From an uncultured Spirochaeta sp. (lineage in GTDB: Bacteria > Spirochaetota > Spirochaetia > DSM-27196 > Alkalispirochaetaceae): a stretch of 64,000 bases of DNA. Position 1 is the first letter of the stretch; the number at the start of each line of letters is the position of its first letter. Of the stretch, positions 8,667 through 17,130 are shown in pieces. The notes under the pieces were generated by a model. It made no database searches. It saw only the letters and a list, made by a program, of their open reading frames with translations, and had not been told where the DNA came from. The position numbers and the translations under genes were made by a program. The stretch lies in NCBI GenBank assembly GCA_913030605.1, contig CAJWEZ010000016.1, positions 1-64,000 on the forward strand. The letters are read 5' to 3'.

Positions 8667-8695
8667 TTGACAACCCCCCGGAGTGGGCCTATCGT
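8667..8695 (+). promoter_or_regulatory. Sigma70-like promoter for the decarboxylase operon
   Basis: TTGACA (8667-8672), 17-bp spacer, TATCGT (8690-8695). Transcription would start near 8702, about 33 nt before the GTG start, leaving room for the GGAAGGAG ribosome site. The TTCTTGACAAC around the -35 recurs at the second hydroxylase operon (26998-27008). Confidence 0.75.
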
Positions 8696-8734
8696 TTCCT
8701 CCTTGGCCCCGTTCGGGGCAGGAAGGAGCGGGGC

Positions 8735-10297
8735 GTGTCCAGCCGCGAAGCGATTCAGCGAATGAAGTCGATGCGAGAAGCCGTCCACCGTGGGGGCGGC
8801 GAAAAACGCATCGAACAGCAGCACCAGAAGGGCAAACACACCGCGCGCGAGCGCATCGGGATGCTGCTCGACGAGCATAGTCTCGTCGAACACCAGACGT
8901 ACATCGCCGGGCGATCGACGGCGTTCGGTCTGGAGAACAAGCGTCTTCCGGGGGACGGGGTCGTCACCGGAAGCGGTCTTGTCGACGGTCGTCAGGTGTT
9001 CGTCTCATCCCAGGACTTCACCGTTCTCGGCGGGTCACTGGGAGAAAAGCACGCGGAACGGATCGCCGAAGCACAGGAGCTGGCGCTCCGGACCGGCAGC
9101 CCGTTCATCCAGATCAACGATTCCGGCGGCGCCAGGATCCAGGAGGGCATTCTGTCGCTCCACGGATACGCCCGCATATTCCGGGCCAACACGCTGGCGT
9201 CCGGTGTGGTCCCCCAGATCTCGGTTATCCTCGGCCCCTGTGCCGGCGGTGCGGTCTATTCCCCGGGTATCACCGATTTCATATTCATGGTCGACAACGT
9301 GAGCAACATGTACATCACCGGTCCGGACGTGATTCGCGCGGTGACCGGTGAGGAGATCAGCCACGAGGAACTCGGTGGCGCCGGTGCCCACGCCTCGCGG
9401 AGCGGTGTTGCCCACTTCCGCTACGGTAGCGAAGAGGAATGCATGGCCGGCGTCCGGCGTCTGCTCTCCTACCTCCCGGCGAGCAACCGGGAGCACCCGC
9501 CGATGGTGACCGCCGGTGAGGCGGGCTGGGACGATCCCGACCGGTCGGTCCCGGAGGTGCTGGAGATCGTTCCCGATGAGGAGAAGCGCGGATTCGACAT
9601 TCGCGACCTGATCGCAGCGGTATTCGACGGTGAGAGCTTTCTGGAGGTTCACGCCGACTACGCCCGCAACGTGGTGGTGGGATTCGCCCGCCTCGCCGGT
9701 CGGACCGTGGGGATATTCGCCAATCAGCCCTCGGTGGTGGCGGCGGCGCTCGATATCGACGCCAGCGACAAGGGCGCGCGGTTCATCCGCACCTGCGACG
9801 CCTTCAACATTCCGATCATCACTCTGGTGGACGTTCCCGGCTTTCTCCCGGGGGTGACGCAGGAGCACGGCGGCATCATCCGCCACGGCGCAAAGGTCCT
9901 CTACGCGATCGCCGAGGCGACGGTTCCGAAGGTCTCACTGATTCTCCGCAAGGCGTACGGCGGTGCGTATATCGCCATGGCCGCCAAGGGGCTCGGGTAC
10001 GACCGCTGCCTCGCGTGGCCTACCGCCCAGATTGCGGTGATGGGGCCGGAGGGCGCCGCCAACGTGATCTTCCGTCGGGAAATCGCCGATGCCGAAGACC
10101 CGGACGCGGAGCGGCAGAAGAAGATCGATGAGTTCCGCGAGAGCGTGATGGACCCGTTTGTGGCCGCGGGCTACGGGTACGTCGACGATGTGATCGACCC
10201 GGTCCACACGCGTGCGGAACTGGTTCGGTCGGTGGAGATGCTTTCCCGCAAACGCGAGGAGCACCCGTGGCGCAAGCACGGAAACATTCCTCTGTAG
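8735..10297 (+). CDS. Acyl-CoA carboxyltransferase subunit of a biotin-dependent decarboxylase
   Basis: A 520-residue carboxyltransferase of the propionyl-CoA carboxylase beta / methylmalonyl-CoA decarboxylase alpha (MmdA) family. Crotonase-like N and C halves carry the acyl-CoA oxyanion-hole glycines (DSGGARIQEG; GPCAGGAVYSP) and the biotin-side motif (YGGAYIAM). No biotin carboxylase is encoded nearby. OadG-, biotin-carrier- and OadB-like genes follow instead, so it should transfer CO2 from an acyl-CoA to biotin in a decarboxylating Na+ pump. The GTG start has GGAAGGAG 6 nt upstream. Methylmalonyl-, malonyl- or glutaconyl-CoA are all possible substrates; the sequence does not choose. Confidence 0.9.
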   Translation: MSSREAIQRMKSMREAVHRGGGEKRIEQQHQKGKHTARERIGMLLDEHSLVEHQTYIAGRSTAFGLENKRLPGDGVVTGSGLVDGRQVFVSSQDFTVLGGSLGEKHAERIAEAQELALRTGSPFIQINDSGGARIQEGILSLHGYARIFRANTLASGVVPQISVILGPCAGGAVYSPGITDFIFMVDNVSNMYITGPDVIRAVTGEEISHEELGGAGAHASRSGVAHFRYGSEEECMAGVRRLLSYLPASNREHPPMVTAGEAGWDDPDRSVPEVLEIVPDEEKRGFDIRDLIAAVFDGESFLEVHADYARNVVVGFARLAGRTVGIFANQPSVVAAALDIDASDKGARFIRTCDAFNIPIITLVDVPGFLPGVTQEHGGIIRHGAKVLYAIAEATVPKVSLILRKAYGGAYIAMAAKGLGYDRCLAWPTAQIAVMGPEGAANVIFRREIADAEDPDAERQKKIDEFRESVMDPFVAAGYGYVDDVIDPVHTRAELVRSVEMLSRKREEHPWRKHGNIPL

Positions 10298-10310
10298 TCG
10301 GAGCGATACA

Positions 10311-10628
10311 GTGAACGTTGAAAGCTACGGGTATGTCGTGCTGACCGCGGCGGTCGGCATGGGCATCGTTTTTCTGTTTCTGATCATCCTCAGTCTCCTG
10401 ATGGTCGTCATTCGCGGTGTGTTCGGTGAACGCCCGCGACCGACCGCTGCGGCGGCCACCGGCGGCGAGACCGCCGCCACCACCGATTCATCAGCGGAGC
10501 GTCCGGCCGATACCGTCGAACAGGGCGTGCCCCGCTGGGTGATCGCCGGTGCCCTGGCGTACCTGGCGGAGGAGGAGCGGGACTATGCGCCGCAGTCGCA
10601 GCAATGGACACAACGGAGTACACGATGA
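10311..10628 (+). CDS. OadG/MmdD-like gamma/delta subunit of Na+-pump decarboxylase
   Basis: A 105-residue single-span membrane protein. Residues about 8-36 form one N-terminal transmembrane helix, followed by a Thr/Ala/Pro-rich linker and a short C-terminal helix (VIAGALAYLAEEE), the standard OadG-family plan. It tethers the carboxyltransferase to the membrane beta subunit. The GTG start lies 13 nt after the previous stop with a CGGAG site. Its stop overlaps the next start by ATGA, so the subunits are translationally coupled. Confidence 0.85.
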   Translation: MNVESYGYVVLTAAVGMGIVFLFLIILSLLMVVIRGVFGERPRPTAAAATGGETAATTDSSAERPADTVEQGVPRWVIAGALAYLAEEERDYAPQSQQWTQRSTR

Positions 10629-11113
10629 AGCGTGAGTTTACCCTCGATATTGATGGCCAGCAGGTTACCGTGGCGGCGGAACGCGACGGCGACACGATTC
10701 GCGTATCCCGCGAGGACGCGGCGTTCACGGTGCGAATCCTCGCGGAGTCGGTGCCGGGAGTCCAGTCCGGGGCCCGGCAGCCCACCGGGAGCGGTGCTCC
10801 TCAGGCATCGGCGCCGATATCCCGCGCTCCGGCGCGGAAACCCACCCCTGCGTCGAAGCCGGCGGCACCCGTGGCGGGGGATTCCGGTACCGTAACCTCC
10901 CCCATGACCGGCGTGATCGATCAGGTCCTGGTGCAGGAAGGCGCCGCGGTCACCGAGGGCCAGACGATCATCGTCCTCGAGGCGATGAAGATGTACATCG
11001 ACGTGATGGCACCGGCGGCGGGAACGGTCGCCTCGGTATCCGTACGACCAGGCGACAGCGTCCAGGAAGGCCAGACGCTCCTGTCGATCGATGTTACCGG
11101 CGGGGCGGGCTGA
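10625..11113 (+). CDS. Biotin carboxyl carrier subunit
   Basis: A 162-residue carrier. An N-terminal conserved beta segment (1-45) and an Ala/Pro-rich flexible linker (about 55-90) lead to a biotinyl domain (about 93-162) with the biotinylation motif EAMKM, so the modified lysine is in that motif. It shuttles carboxyl groups between carboxyltransferase and beta subunit. The ATG at 10625 overlaps the upstream stop (ATGA) and has a CGGAG site. An ATG at 10604 would add seven residues but is less well placed. Confidence 0.9.
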   Translation: MKREFTLDIDGQQVTVAAERDGDTIRVSREDAAFTVRILAESVPGVQSGARQPTGSGAPQASAPISRAPARKPTPASKPAAPVAGDSGTVTSPMTGVIDQVLVQEGAAVTEGQTIIVLEAMKMYIDVMAPAAGTVASVSVRPGDSVQEGQTLLSIDVTGGAG

Positions 11114-11116
11114 GCC

Positions 11117-12226
11117 GTGGGTGTTCTTTCGGCGTTTTTCGCGTCCACCGCGTTCTCGGTGATAACCTGGCAGGATGCCGTCATGCTGGCGGTGAGCGTC
11201 CTGCTGCTGTATCTGGGGATCGTGCGCAAATACGAGCCGCTCCTGCTGGTGCCGATCGGTTTCGGAGCCCTGCTGGCAAACATTCCCTTGGCGGGAATGA
11301 CCGCCGACGGGGGCCTGCTGCACTATTTCTACTTCGGCATTGAGACGGGCATTTTCCCGCCGCTGATTTTTCTCGGGGTGGGGGCGATGACCGACTTCGG
11401 TCCGCTGCTGGCAAAACCCAACACCTTTCTGCTGGGGGCGGCGGCGCAGTTCGGGATCTTTGGAACCCTCCTCGGGGCGCGGGCGCTCGGGTTCAGCTTT
11501 GCGGAGTCTGCGTCGATCGCGATTATCGGTGGTGCCGACGGCCCCACGGCGATCTACCTGACTTCGCAGTTGGCCGAACACCTGCTGGGTCCGATCGCCG
11601 TCGCGGCGTACTCGTACATGGCCCTCGTTCCCGTGATCCAGCCGCCGATCATCCGTGCCCTGACCTCGGAAAAGGAACGCGTGGTCGTGATGAGCGACGT
11701 GAAGCAGGTGTCGCAGCGGGTGAAAATCGTGTTTCCGGTGGTCACAACGATCGTCATTGCGCTCTCCATTCCGGCGGCGACGCCGCTGGTGGGCATGCTC
11801 ATGCTGGGTAACCTCCTCCGGGAGGCGGGGGTTGTGGAGCGCCTCTCGAAGACCGCGCAGAACGAGCTCGTCAACATCGTGACGATACTGCTCGGTGTGA
11901 GCGTCGGGAGCAAAATGTCGGCGGCGGAGTTCCTCGTGATCGACACGCTGTTCATCATCGGGCTGGGGCTGATCGCGTTCTCGATCGGTACGGCCAGCGG
12001 CGTGCTGCTTGGAAAACTGATGTACGTGATCAGCGGCGGCAAGGTCAATCCGATGATCGGTGCAGCCGGCGTGTCGGCGGTACCCATGGCCGCCCGGGTG
12101 GTTCAGAAGGTCGGCCAGGAGGCCAATCCCCGCAACTTCCTGCTCATGAACGCGATGGGGCCCAACGTCGCCGGGGTGATCGGGTCCGCCGTCGCCGCCG
12201 GTGTTCTCCTCTCGCTGGCCGGGTAG
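11117..12226 (+). CDS. OadB-like Na+-translocating carboxybiotin decarboxylase beta subunit
   Basis: A 369-residue polytopic membrane protein of the OadB/MmdB/GcdB family that decarboxylates carboxybiotin and pumps Na+ outward. The family signature [10 protein letters not shown] is present near residues 138-147, with a second conserved polar segment ([16 protein letters not shown]) near the C-terminus. The GTG start lies 3 nt after the carrier stop. Length is normal. Together with the three preceding genes it gives a complete alpha-gamma/delta-biotin-beta enzyme. The energy is conserved as a sodium gradient. Confidence 0.93.
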   Translation: MGVLSAFFASTAFSVITWQDAVMLAVSVLLLYLGIVRKYEPLLLVPIGFGALLANIPLAGMTADGGLLHYFYFGIETGIFPPLIFLGVGAMTDFGPLLAKPNTFLLGAAAQFGIFGTLLGARALGFSFAESASIAIIGGADGPTAIYLTSQLAEHLLGPIAVAAYSYMALVPVIQPPIIRALTSEKERVVVMSDVKQVSQRVKIVFPVVTTIVIALSIPAATPLVGMLMLGNLLREAGVVERLSKTAQNELVNIVTILLGVSVGSKMSAAEFLVIDTLFIIGLGLIAFSIGTASGVLLGKLMYVISGGKVNPMIGAAGVSAVPMAARVVQKVGQEANPRNFLLMNAMGPNVAGVIGSAVAAGVLLSLAG

Positions 12227-12296
12227 CGCCGACCGGGTAGCGCCAACCCGGCAGGGGCAGCGCAGACCCGGCCGCGTGGTTCGGGTAGCGCCGACC
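12221..12296 (+). repeat. Imperfect short tandem/dispersed repeat between oadB and etfB
   Basis: The 14-mer GGGTAGCGCCGACC occurs at 12221-12234 and 12283-12296. A one-mismatch copy (GGGTAGCGCCAACC) is at 12235-12248 and a more diverged copy (GGGGCAGCGCAGACC) at 12254-12268. The first copy includes the stop codon of the OadB-like gene. It may be replication slippage or a protein-binding array in the leader of the ETF genes. Confidence 0.6.
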
Positions 12297-12332
12297 GCCG
12301 CAACCGGCTAAGATGCGCGGTCGGAGGCCCCC

Positions 12333-13142
12333 GTGCGCATTGTTGTTCCCGTAAAACAGGTTCCCGCCACCGACGCCGTCACCATGGACCCGGAGACCGG
12401 GACGATGGTGCGGTCAGCCGCGGCGTCGGTCATCAACCCCCTCGATCTCTACGCGCTGGAGGCAGCGCTGCGCCTGCGGGACTCGTCCGGCGACGGTGAC
12501 GTTGTGGCGCTGACGATGGGGCCCCCGCCGGCGGAGGCGGTGTTGCGGGAAGCGGTCTCACTGGGATGCGATCGCGGTATCCTGCTCTCCGATACCCGAT
12601 TCGGCGGCGCCGACACCTGGGCAACCTCCCGGGTCCTGGCCGCGGCGATCGAACGACTGAAGCCGATCGACCTCGTCATCACCGGTGAGCGGGCAACCGA
12701 TGGCGACACCGCCCAGGTGGGGCCCGGGATCGCCGCGTGGCTCGACATTCCCCTCGCAACCTATGTGGCCCACGTGACGGGTGTGGACGGTGCCGCGGCG
12801 ACCGTCACCGTGGAGCGCCTGGTCGAGGATGGCTACCAGATCGTGCGGCTGTCCACTCCCGCGCTCCTCACCGTGGTCAAGGAGATCGCGCCCCTGCGTC
12901 TGCCGACCCTGGACGGGGTCATGCGCGCGCGGCGGGCGGAGTTCGAACGATGGGGAGCTGTCGACCTGGCGGTTCCGGCGGAGGAACTCGGACTCAAGGG
13001 CTCTCCCACGCGGGTTGTGAACATCGCCACACCCCAGGTGACGCGGGAGGGTGAGACGATCGACGCCGGCGATGAGGCTGGCGTGGCGCAGGCGGCGGTC
13101 CGAATCGCAGACCTCCTGGAGGATGCGGGGGTGGTGCGATGA
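12333..13142 (+). CDS. etfB: Electron transfer flavoprotein beta subunit
   Basis: A 269-residue EtfB. The N-terminal adenine-nucleotide-binding alpha/beta domain carries the MRIVVPVKQVP opening and the DGDTAQVGPGIA signature around residues 130-142. It accepts electrons from a flavin dehydrogenase and works as a heterodimer with EtfA. The start is a GTG with a GGAGG site. Its stop overlaps the etfA ATG (ATGA). No acyl-CoA dehydrogenase is encoded in this window, so the electron donor is unknown. Confidence 0.92.
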   Translation: MRIVVPVKQVPATDAVTMDPETGTMVRSAAASVINPLDLYALEAALRLRDSSGDGDVVALTMGPPPAEAVLREAVSLGCDRGILLSDTRFGGADTWATSRVLAAAIERLKPIDLVITGERATDGDTAQVGPGIAAWLDIPLATYVAHVTGVDGAAATVTVERLVEDGYQIVRLSTPALLTVVKEIAPLRLPTLDGVMRARRAEFERWGAVDLAVPAEELGLKGSPTRVVNIATPQVTREGETIDAGDEAGVAQAAVRIADLLEDAGVVR

Positions 13143-14158
13143 GTTTTGTCTGGACGATCGCAGAACACCACGCGGGACGTCTCCGGGAGGTTGCTCTGGA
13201 AGTGCTCGGCCGCGGCCGACCGCTGGCCGACGCCCTCGGGACACGCCTGGCGGCGGTGGTCATCGGTCACGGGATCACCGAGCAGGACACCGGGCGTCTC
13301 ATCGCCCACGGCGCCGACGAGGTGTACGTGGTGGATGATCCCCGACTGGCCGATTTTCGGTGTGAGAGCTACAGCGGGGTTCTTGCCCACCTGATCCGAA
13401 CCTGGTCGCCGGAGATCGTGCTGGCGGCGGCGACCACCAGCGGCCGCACGCTTATGCCGCACCTGGCGATCCGGGTACACGCCGGACTCACGGCGGATTG
13501 TACGGAGCTGGCGATCGAGCCGGACACCGGAAACCTGCTCCAGACGCGACCGGCGATCGGTGGAAACATCATGGCAACGATCAAGACGCCGCGGCATCGT
13601 CCGCAGATGGCCACGGTTCGCCCCCACGCATCCCGGCCGCCGCAGCCGGACCCGGATCGCAGCGGACGGGTCATCGCCGTGCCGATGGATACCCAGCTGG
13701 AGGCGTGTCTGGACGATCGAACCCAGGTACTGGGCTACCGCACCGACGCCGCCGATTTCGCCAACCTGGAGGACGCCGACGTGGTTGTCACCGGCGGCCG
13801 GGGCCTCAAGCGCAAGGAGAACTTCGCGCTGCTGGAGGAGCTGGCGTCCCGCCTGGGAGGTGAGATCGGCGCCACCCGGGAGGCGGTGGACCGTGGCTGG
13901 ATCGGCTATCCCCACCAGGTGGGGCTGAGCGGCAAGACGATTTCGCCGCGGGTGTACATCGGCGCGGGCGCGTCGGGGTCGATCCAGCACCTCGCCGGGA
14001 TCAAAACCAGCGAGCGCATCGTGTCGATCAATCTGGACCCGGATGCGCCGTTGCACCGCGTCGCCGACGTGGCGGTGGTGGGCGATCTCTTCGAGGTTGT
14101 GCCGGCGCTCATCGCCGAGCTGGACCGCCGCCGTGGCGCGGCGCGCAGCGGGGACTGA
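13139..14158 (+). CDS. etfA: Electron transfer flavoprotein alpha subunit
   Basis: A 339-residue EtfA. A variable N-terminal domain (1-190) precedes the FAD-binding C-terminal domain with GRGLK, ATREAVDRGW, QVGLSGKTISP and the IGAGASGSIQHLAGI motif that contacts FAD. No ferredoxin-like extension is present, so this is the plain (not 4Fe-4S-fused) type. It is translationally coupled to etfB. Clustering with the decarboxylase suggests that one acyl-CoA pathway uses both, which is inference. Confidence 0.92.
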   Translation: MSFVWTIAEHHAGRLREVALEVLGRGRPLADALGTRLAAVVIGHGITEQDTGRLIAHGADEVYVVDDPRLADFRCESYSGVLAHLIRTWSPEIVLAAATTSGRTLMPHLAIRVHAGLTADCTELAIEPDTGNLLQTRPAIGGNIMATIKTPRHRPQMATVRPHASRPPQPDPDRSGRVIAVPMDTQLEACLDDRTQVLGYRTDAADFANLEDADVVVTGGRGLKRKENFALLEELASRLGGEIGATREAVDRGWIGYPHQVGLSGKTISPRVYIGAGASGSIQHLAGIKTSERIVSINLDPDAPLHRVADVAVVGDLFEVVPALIAELDRRRGAARSGD

Positions 14159-14159
14159 G

Positions 14160-14193
14160 ACCGCGGGAACTGACCATCACCGTCACCCGCGGT
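14160..14193. terminator. Hairpin between convergent etfA and outer-membrane gene
   Basis: Perfect 8-bp inverted repeat ACCGCGGG/CCCGCGGT with an 18-nt loop, extendable through GAG/CTC pairs with a bulge. It sits in the 40-nt gap between two convergent genes and lacks T-runs. It is probably a bidirectional terminator. Confidence 0.45.
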
Positions 14194-14198
14194 GAGTC

Positions 14199-17024
14199 TC
14201 AGTACAGCCGCGTCCCGAACGCCAGCGTCGGGTACAGCCAGGTCCCGCCGTTGATGGAGGTGCCGGTCTGGAACTCCTGGCTGCCGTCGGACAACACCAG
14301 AAACCGTTCGCTCCGGTAGCCCTCCCCAAAACGGAATCCGGCCTGCACGCCGAGATCGATGAACCCCGAGCGTCCCGCCGGAATCCGGTAGCCGCCCTCT
14401 GCAAGCAGAAACCACAGGCTCCCGCTGTTGGTCGTGTACTCCCCCGGGTCGGCGCCGATTCCGTGACCGTTCGGCCTGTCGAAGGATGCATACTCCACGA
14501 TTCCGCCGGCGTACCAGCCGCGCCGGTCCGCGCCTGGTGCTCGGGGCTGCGGCTGCTGGTACCACCGCAGCGACACGCCGGGCCATGCGAACTCCGACCG
14601 CCGCAGGGAGTCCACCGGTAGCACCTCTGCCATCGCCAGACTGGCGGCCCAGCGGCCGTGGAGGCCGACGCTCCACTGCGGATTCACCGCGTACTCGAGC
14701 CCCAGACGGGGGCCGCGGGTGAAAAAGCCACCGGGGTCGGCGTAGATCCGCACCGGAAGCGGCTGCCAGCGATCCCTCGCCGCGGCGCGGCCCTCATCGA
14801 GGGTTTTCGACGTACGCCCGGCTCCGGGCCACGGAGCGTCCGTCGGTGGCGGCACATCGTCGCCGAGGAACACACTGCGGCGAAATGCGACATCGATGCG
14901 GTGCAGGTAAAAGGGGCCTTCGTCCGACAGGATCCCGTTAGGGAAGGCAAGCCGGTCCAGGCGATATCCAATCGAGAGCTCCCATGGCGGCAATGCCCCC
15001 CGACCGAAGCGGAACCCCAGTGAGGTCTGAATCCCCGGGACCGGCACGAACGCCGTGGCGCCCCCCAGGAGTTCTTCGTACGTCTGTTCCTGGAGTACGT
15101 CGTCCTGGTATCGGATGTTTCCGATGGAGAAATCCAGTAGCCGCAGGGTGAGACCGGCCTCAAGCAGGGTGCGGCCGGTACGGGTGTAGGTCCCGCCGGC
15201 CGACGCCAGGAAGAGCTGGTTAACGTCCAGTTCCGAGTAATCGCCGCTGTAGGCGGGATCATCGATCGTGTAGCTGTAGTTGTCGGAGAGTGTTACCACG
15301 TGGCGCCACCCTCCAAGGGCTGCGACACGCAACTCGCCGCCGAGGGCGGTATGCGGACTGCGCCAGTATCGGGCCCTGACCGATACCGCCGACCGGCCGA
15401 CGTCTGCGAATTCGACCGCCCCGACGCCGTAGGCGGAGCCCGCGTCGCCGGGGGTGATCCGGTATCCACTGAAACCGAGGGAACTCGCGACGCCGGCCGC
15501 CAGTTCCCACCGCCGCAGCGGTCGGTCGGTGGCAACCGCATCATATCCGTCGCGACCGAAGCGCCGAAGCGTCCGTCCCAGGCGCCGGTGGTCCCAGTCG
15601 GTAGCGTTCCACACCGCCGTTCCCACGCCGGCGAACAGCACCGGCATGAACGGCACGTACTGTGCCTGCGGCGGTCCGGGCTCGTTGTAGTACGATTGCG
15701 CTGTTGGAATCGTCAGGGCGGTGGCCGCACCGAGCAGGATCCACGGCAGGACCGCCTGCGGGCTCCGGTCGCGCTGGATCTCCACGTCGCCGGCTCCGGC
15801 GGTGGCAAAGGCAACCTGGTCGGCGTACCCGAAGGAGTCGGGCTGTCCGAAGGTGGTCGCCAGCTCCGAGATCTCACCGAACGCCGACGCCCCGGCGGTG
15901 AGGCCGCGCTCCGCCAGGAGCCCGCGTCCCGTAGCGGCGTGGACTGCGGCGGCCAGGCGTGCGTTTTCCAGCGCGGCCTCACGAACCGCGGCGGGGTCGA
16001 TGTACTCGCCGGAGCGCGGAAAGAGCTCGCGCGCCACGGGAACGGTCAGCGGAGATCCTGCCGGGGCGCGAGGATCGCCCCGCTGCGTCTGAACCGACGC
16101 CCGCTCGCCCGCATCGGTCGTACCGGAGTCGTCCGCGAGTTCCCGGAGCCGGTCCCGCTCAGCCCCCAGTCGGGCCAGCGCGTCGGCCAGCGCAGCCTCC
16201 CGCCGGGCGATCGCAACACGCTGCGCCTCACGCTCCATGTCAATGTCGGGGAACGGAATGTCCACCGTCGCCGTCCGGTTTTCGTCCACCGTCACGGGGC
16301 CGTCAAACACCACGCGATCCTCGCCAAGAACATCGATCGTCACGGTAAGACGGTGCTCGCCGGTGAGAATCGATTCGATCGAGCGCAGGTCCGTTCCGAC
16401 GATCTGTCCGTCGAGTTCCACCCGGTATTCCGGCGGCTGCCCCGTCGCGGAGGGCTGAATGCGGATGCTTCCGAACGCCACCCGGCGGCCGGAGAAACCG
16501 GAGAGGACGTCGGCGGCGAGCTGATCGGTGACCCCGAAGACGTCGAACAGCGAATCCGGCGCGCGCTCCTCCTGAACGGTGATCTCACCGGCGAGACGGT
16601 CGAACACGCCAAGACGGATGCGCGGAAGCGCCGTGGCGTCCCCTGCCGGTGGCGGCAGGACCTCGCCGAAGACGATATTCTCCACGTTCAGGGCTTCGGC
16701 CATCGTCCCCAACACGCGGCGGCGGGCGACCGGGTCCTCCGGCAGCGGCAGCCGGTCGGCGAACCCCTGCGGCTGGCCCTCGGAGATCGTGTAGCCGTTG
16801 AGCAGGCGCAGCGTCAGCGCCACCGTTCCGGTGACTGTGCTTCCCACGGCGTCGAACTGACTCTCTCCGCTGCGGTTGACCACCGGCAGTACGTGGACGC
16901 GGATGTCACCGGTGGAGGCTGACTGCGCCGTCGCTGGAGCCACGATACCCAGCGCATTGACCAGGACCATGGCGACGGTAACCCAGAGAACGGTAACCGG
17001 AGTTGAGATGGCGTGTCTGTTCAT
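14199..17024 (-). CDS. Large predicted envelope protein with C-terminal beta-barrel-like region
   Basis: A 941-residue exported protein I cannot assign to a named family. The ATG at 17024 is preceded by GGAG and a signal peptide follows (1-34, cleavage near ATAQS). Residues about 40-290 look like a periplasmic domain with PEGA-like beta repeats. A coiled coil of about 45 residues (MEREAQRVAIARRE onward) and a low-complexity stretch follow. One hydrophobic segment (AVLPWILLGAATALTIP) precedes a C-terminal 400 residues dominated by alternating aromatic beta strands. The protein ends in an aromatic residue (TRLY), typical of outer-membrane barrels. It is a single gene facing away from the hydroxylase operon. 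Confidence 0.7.
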   Translation of the reverse strand: MNRHAISTPVTVLWVTVAMVLVNALGIVAPATAQSASTGDIRVHVLPVVNRSGESQFDAVGSTVTGTVALTLRLLNGYTISEGQPQGFADRLPLPEDPVARRRVLGTMAEALNVENIVFGEVLPPPAGDATALPRIRLGVFDRLAGEITVQEERAPDSLFDVFGVTDQLAADVLSGFSGRRVAFGSIRIQPSATGQPPEYRVELDGQIVGTDLRSIESILTGEHRLTVTIDVLGEDRVVFDGPVTVDENRTATVDIPFPDIDMEREAQRVAIARREAALADALARLGAERDRLRELADDSGTTDAGERASVQTQRGDPRAPAGSPLTVPVARELFPRSGEYIDPAAVREAALENARLAAAVHAATGRGLLAERGLTAGASAFGEISELATTFGQPDSFGYADQVAFATAGAGDVEIQRDRSPQAVLPWILLGAATALTIPTAQSYYNEPGPPQAQYVPFMPVLFAGVGTAVWNATDWDHRRLGRTLRRFGRDGYDAVATDRPLRRWELAAGVASSLGFSGYRITPGDAGSAYGVGAVEFADVGRSAVSVRARYWRSPHTALGGELRVAALGGWRHVVTLSDNYSYTIDDPAYSGDYSELDVNQLFLASAGGTYTRTGRTLLEAGLTLRLLDFSIGNIRYQDDVLQEQTYEELLGGATAFVPVPGIQTSLGFRFGRGALPPWELSIGYRLDRLAFPNGILSDEGPFYLHRIDVAFRRSVFLGDDVPPPTDAPWPGAGRTSKTLDEGRAAARDRWQPLPVRIYADPGGFFTRGPRLGLEYAVNPQWSVGLHGRWAASLAMAEVLPVDSLRRSEFAWPGVSLRWYQQPQPRAPGADRRGWYAGGIVEYASFDRPNGHGIGADPGEYTTNSGSLWFLLAEGGYRIPAGRSGFIDLGVQAGFRFGEGYRSERFLVLSDGSQEFQTGTSINGGTWLYPTLAFGTRLY

Positions 17025-17094
17025 GTGGAGCTCCGTTTCAATGATACGACGGCCGGGAAACGGGTGCAATCGAGCATATCGACGGAATCGTCAT

Positions 17095-17124
17095 TTGCCC
17101 GGGGCAAAAAGGTGACGATATAAT
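17095..17124 (+). promoter_or_regulatory. Promoter giving a predicted leaderless xdh transcript
   Basis: TTGCCC (17095-17100), 18-bp spacer and a perfect TATAAT (17119-17124). Only six nucleotides separate the -10 box from the ATG at 17131, so the first transcribed base should be at or next to the start codon. No Shine-Dalgarno sequence precedes the ATG. Confidence 0.7.
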
Positions 17125-17130
17125 TCACCA

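Larger units (their letters stand above)
8418..8734. other. Divergent intergenic region, 317 bp
   Basis: This gap separates the divergent permease and carboxyltransferase operons. It holds the two promoters listed separately. Between them (about 8520-8660) is an AT-richer tract with GTTC-N9-GAAC around 8606-8622 that could be an operator. A short GCCCC/GGGGC hairpin lies in the carboxylase leader at 8706-8719. I see no coding sequence or known RNA. Confidence 0.5.

Noticed and set aside
8735-10297. Biotin-dependent ATP-using acyl-CoA carboxylase
   Set aside because: No biotin carboxylase is encoded, and the OadG and OadB subunits indicate a decarboxylating Na+ pump.
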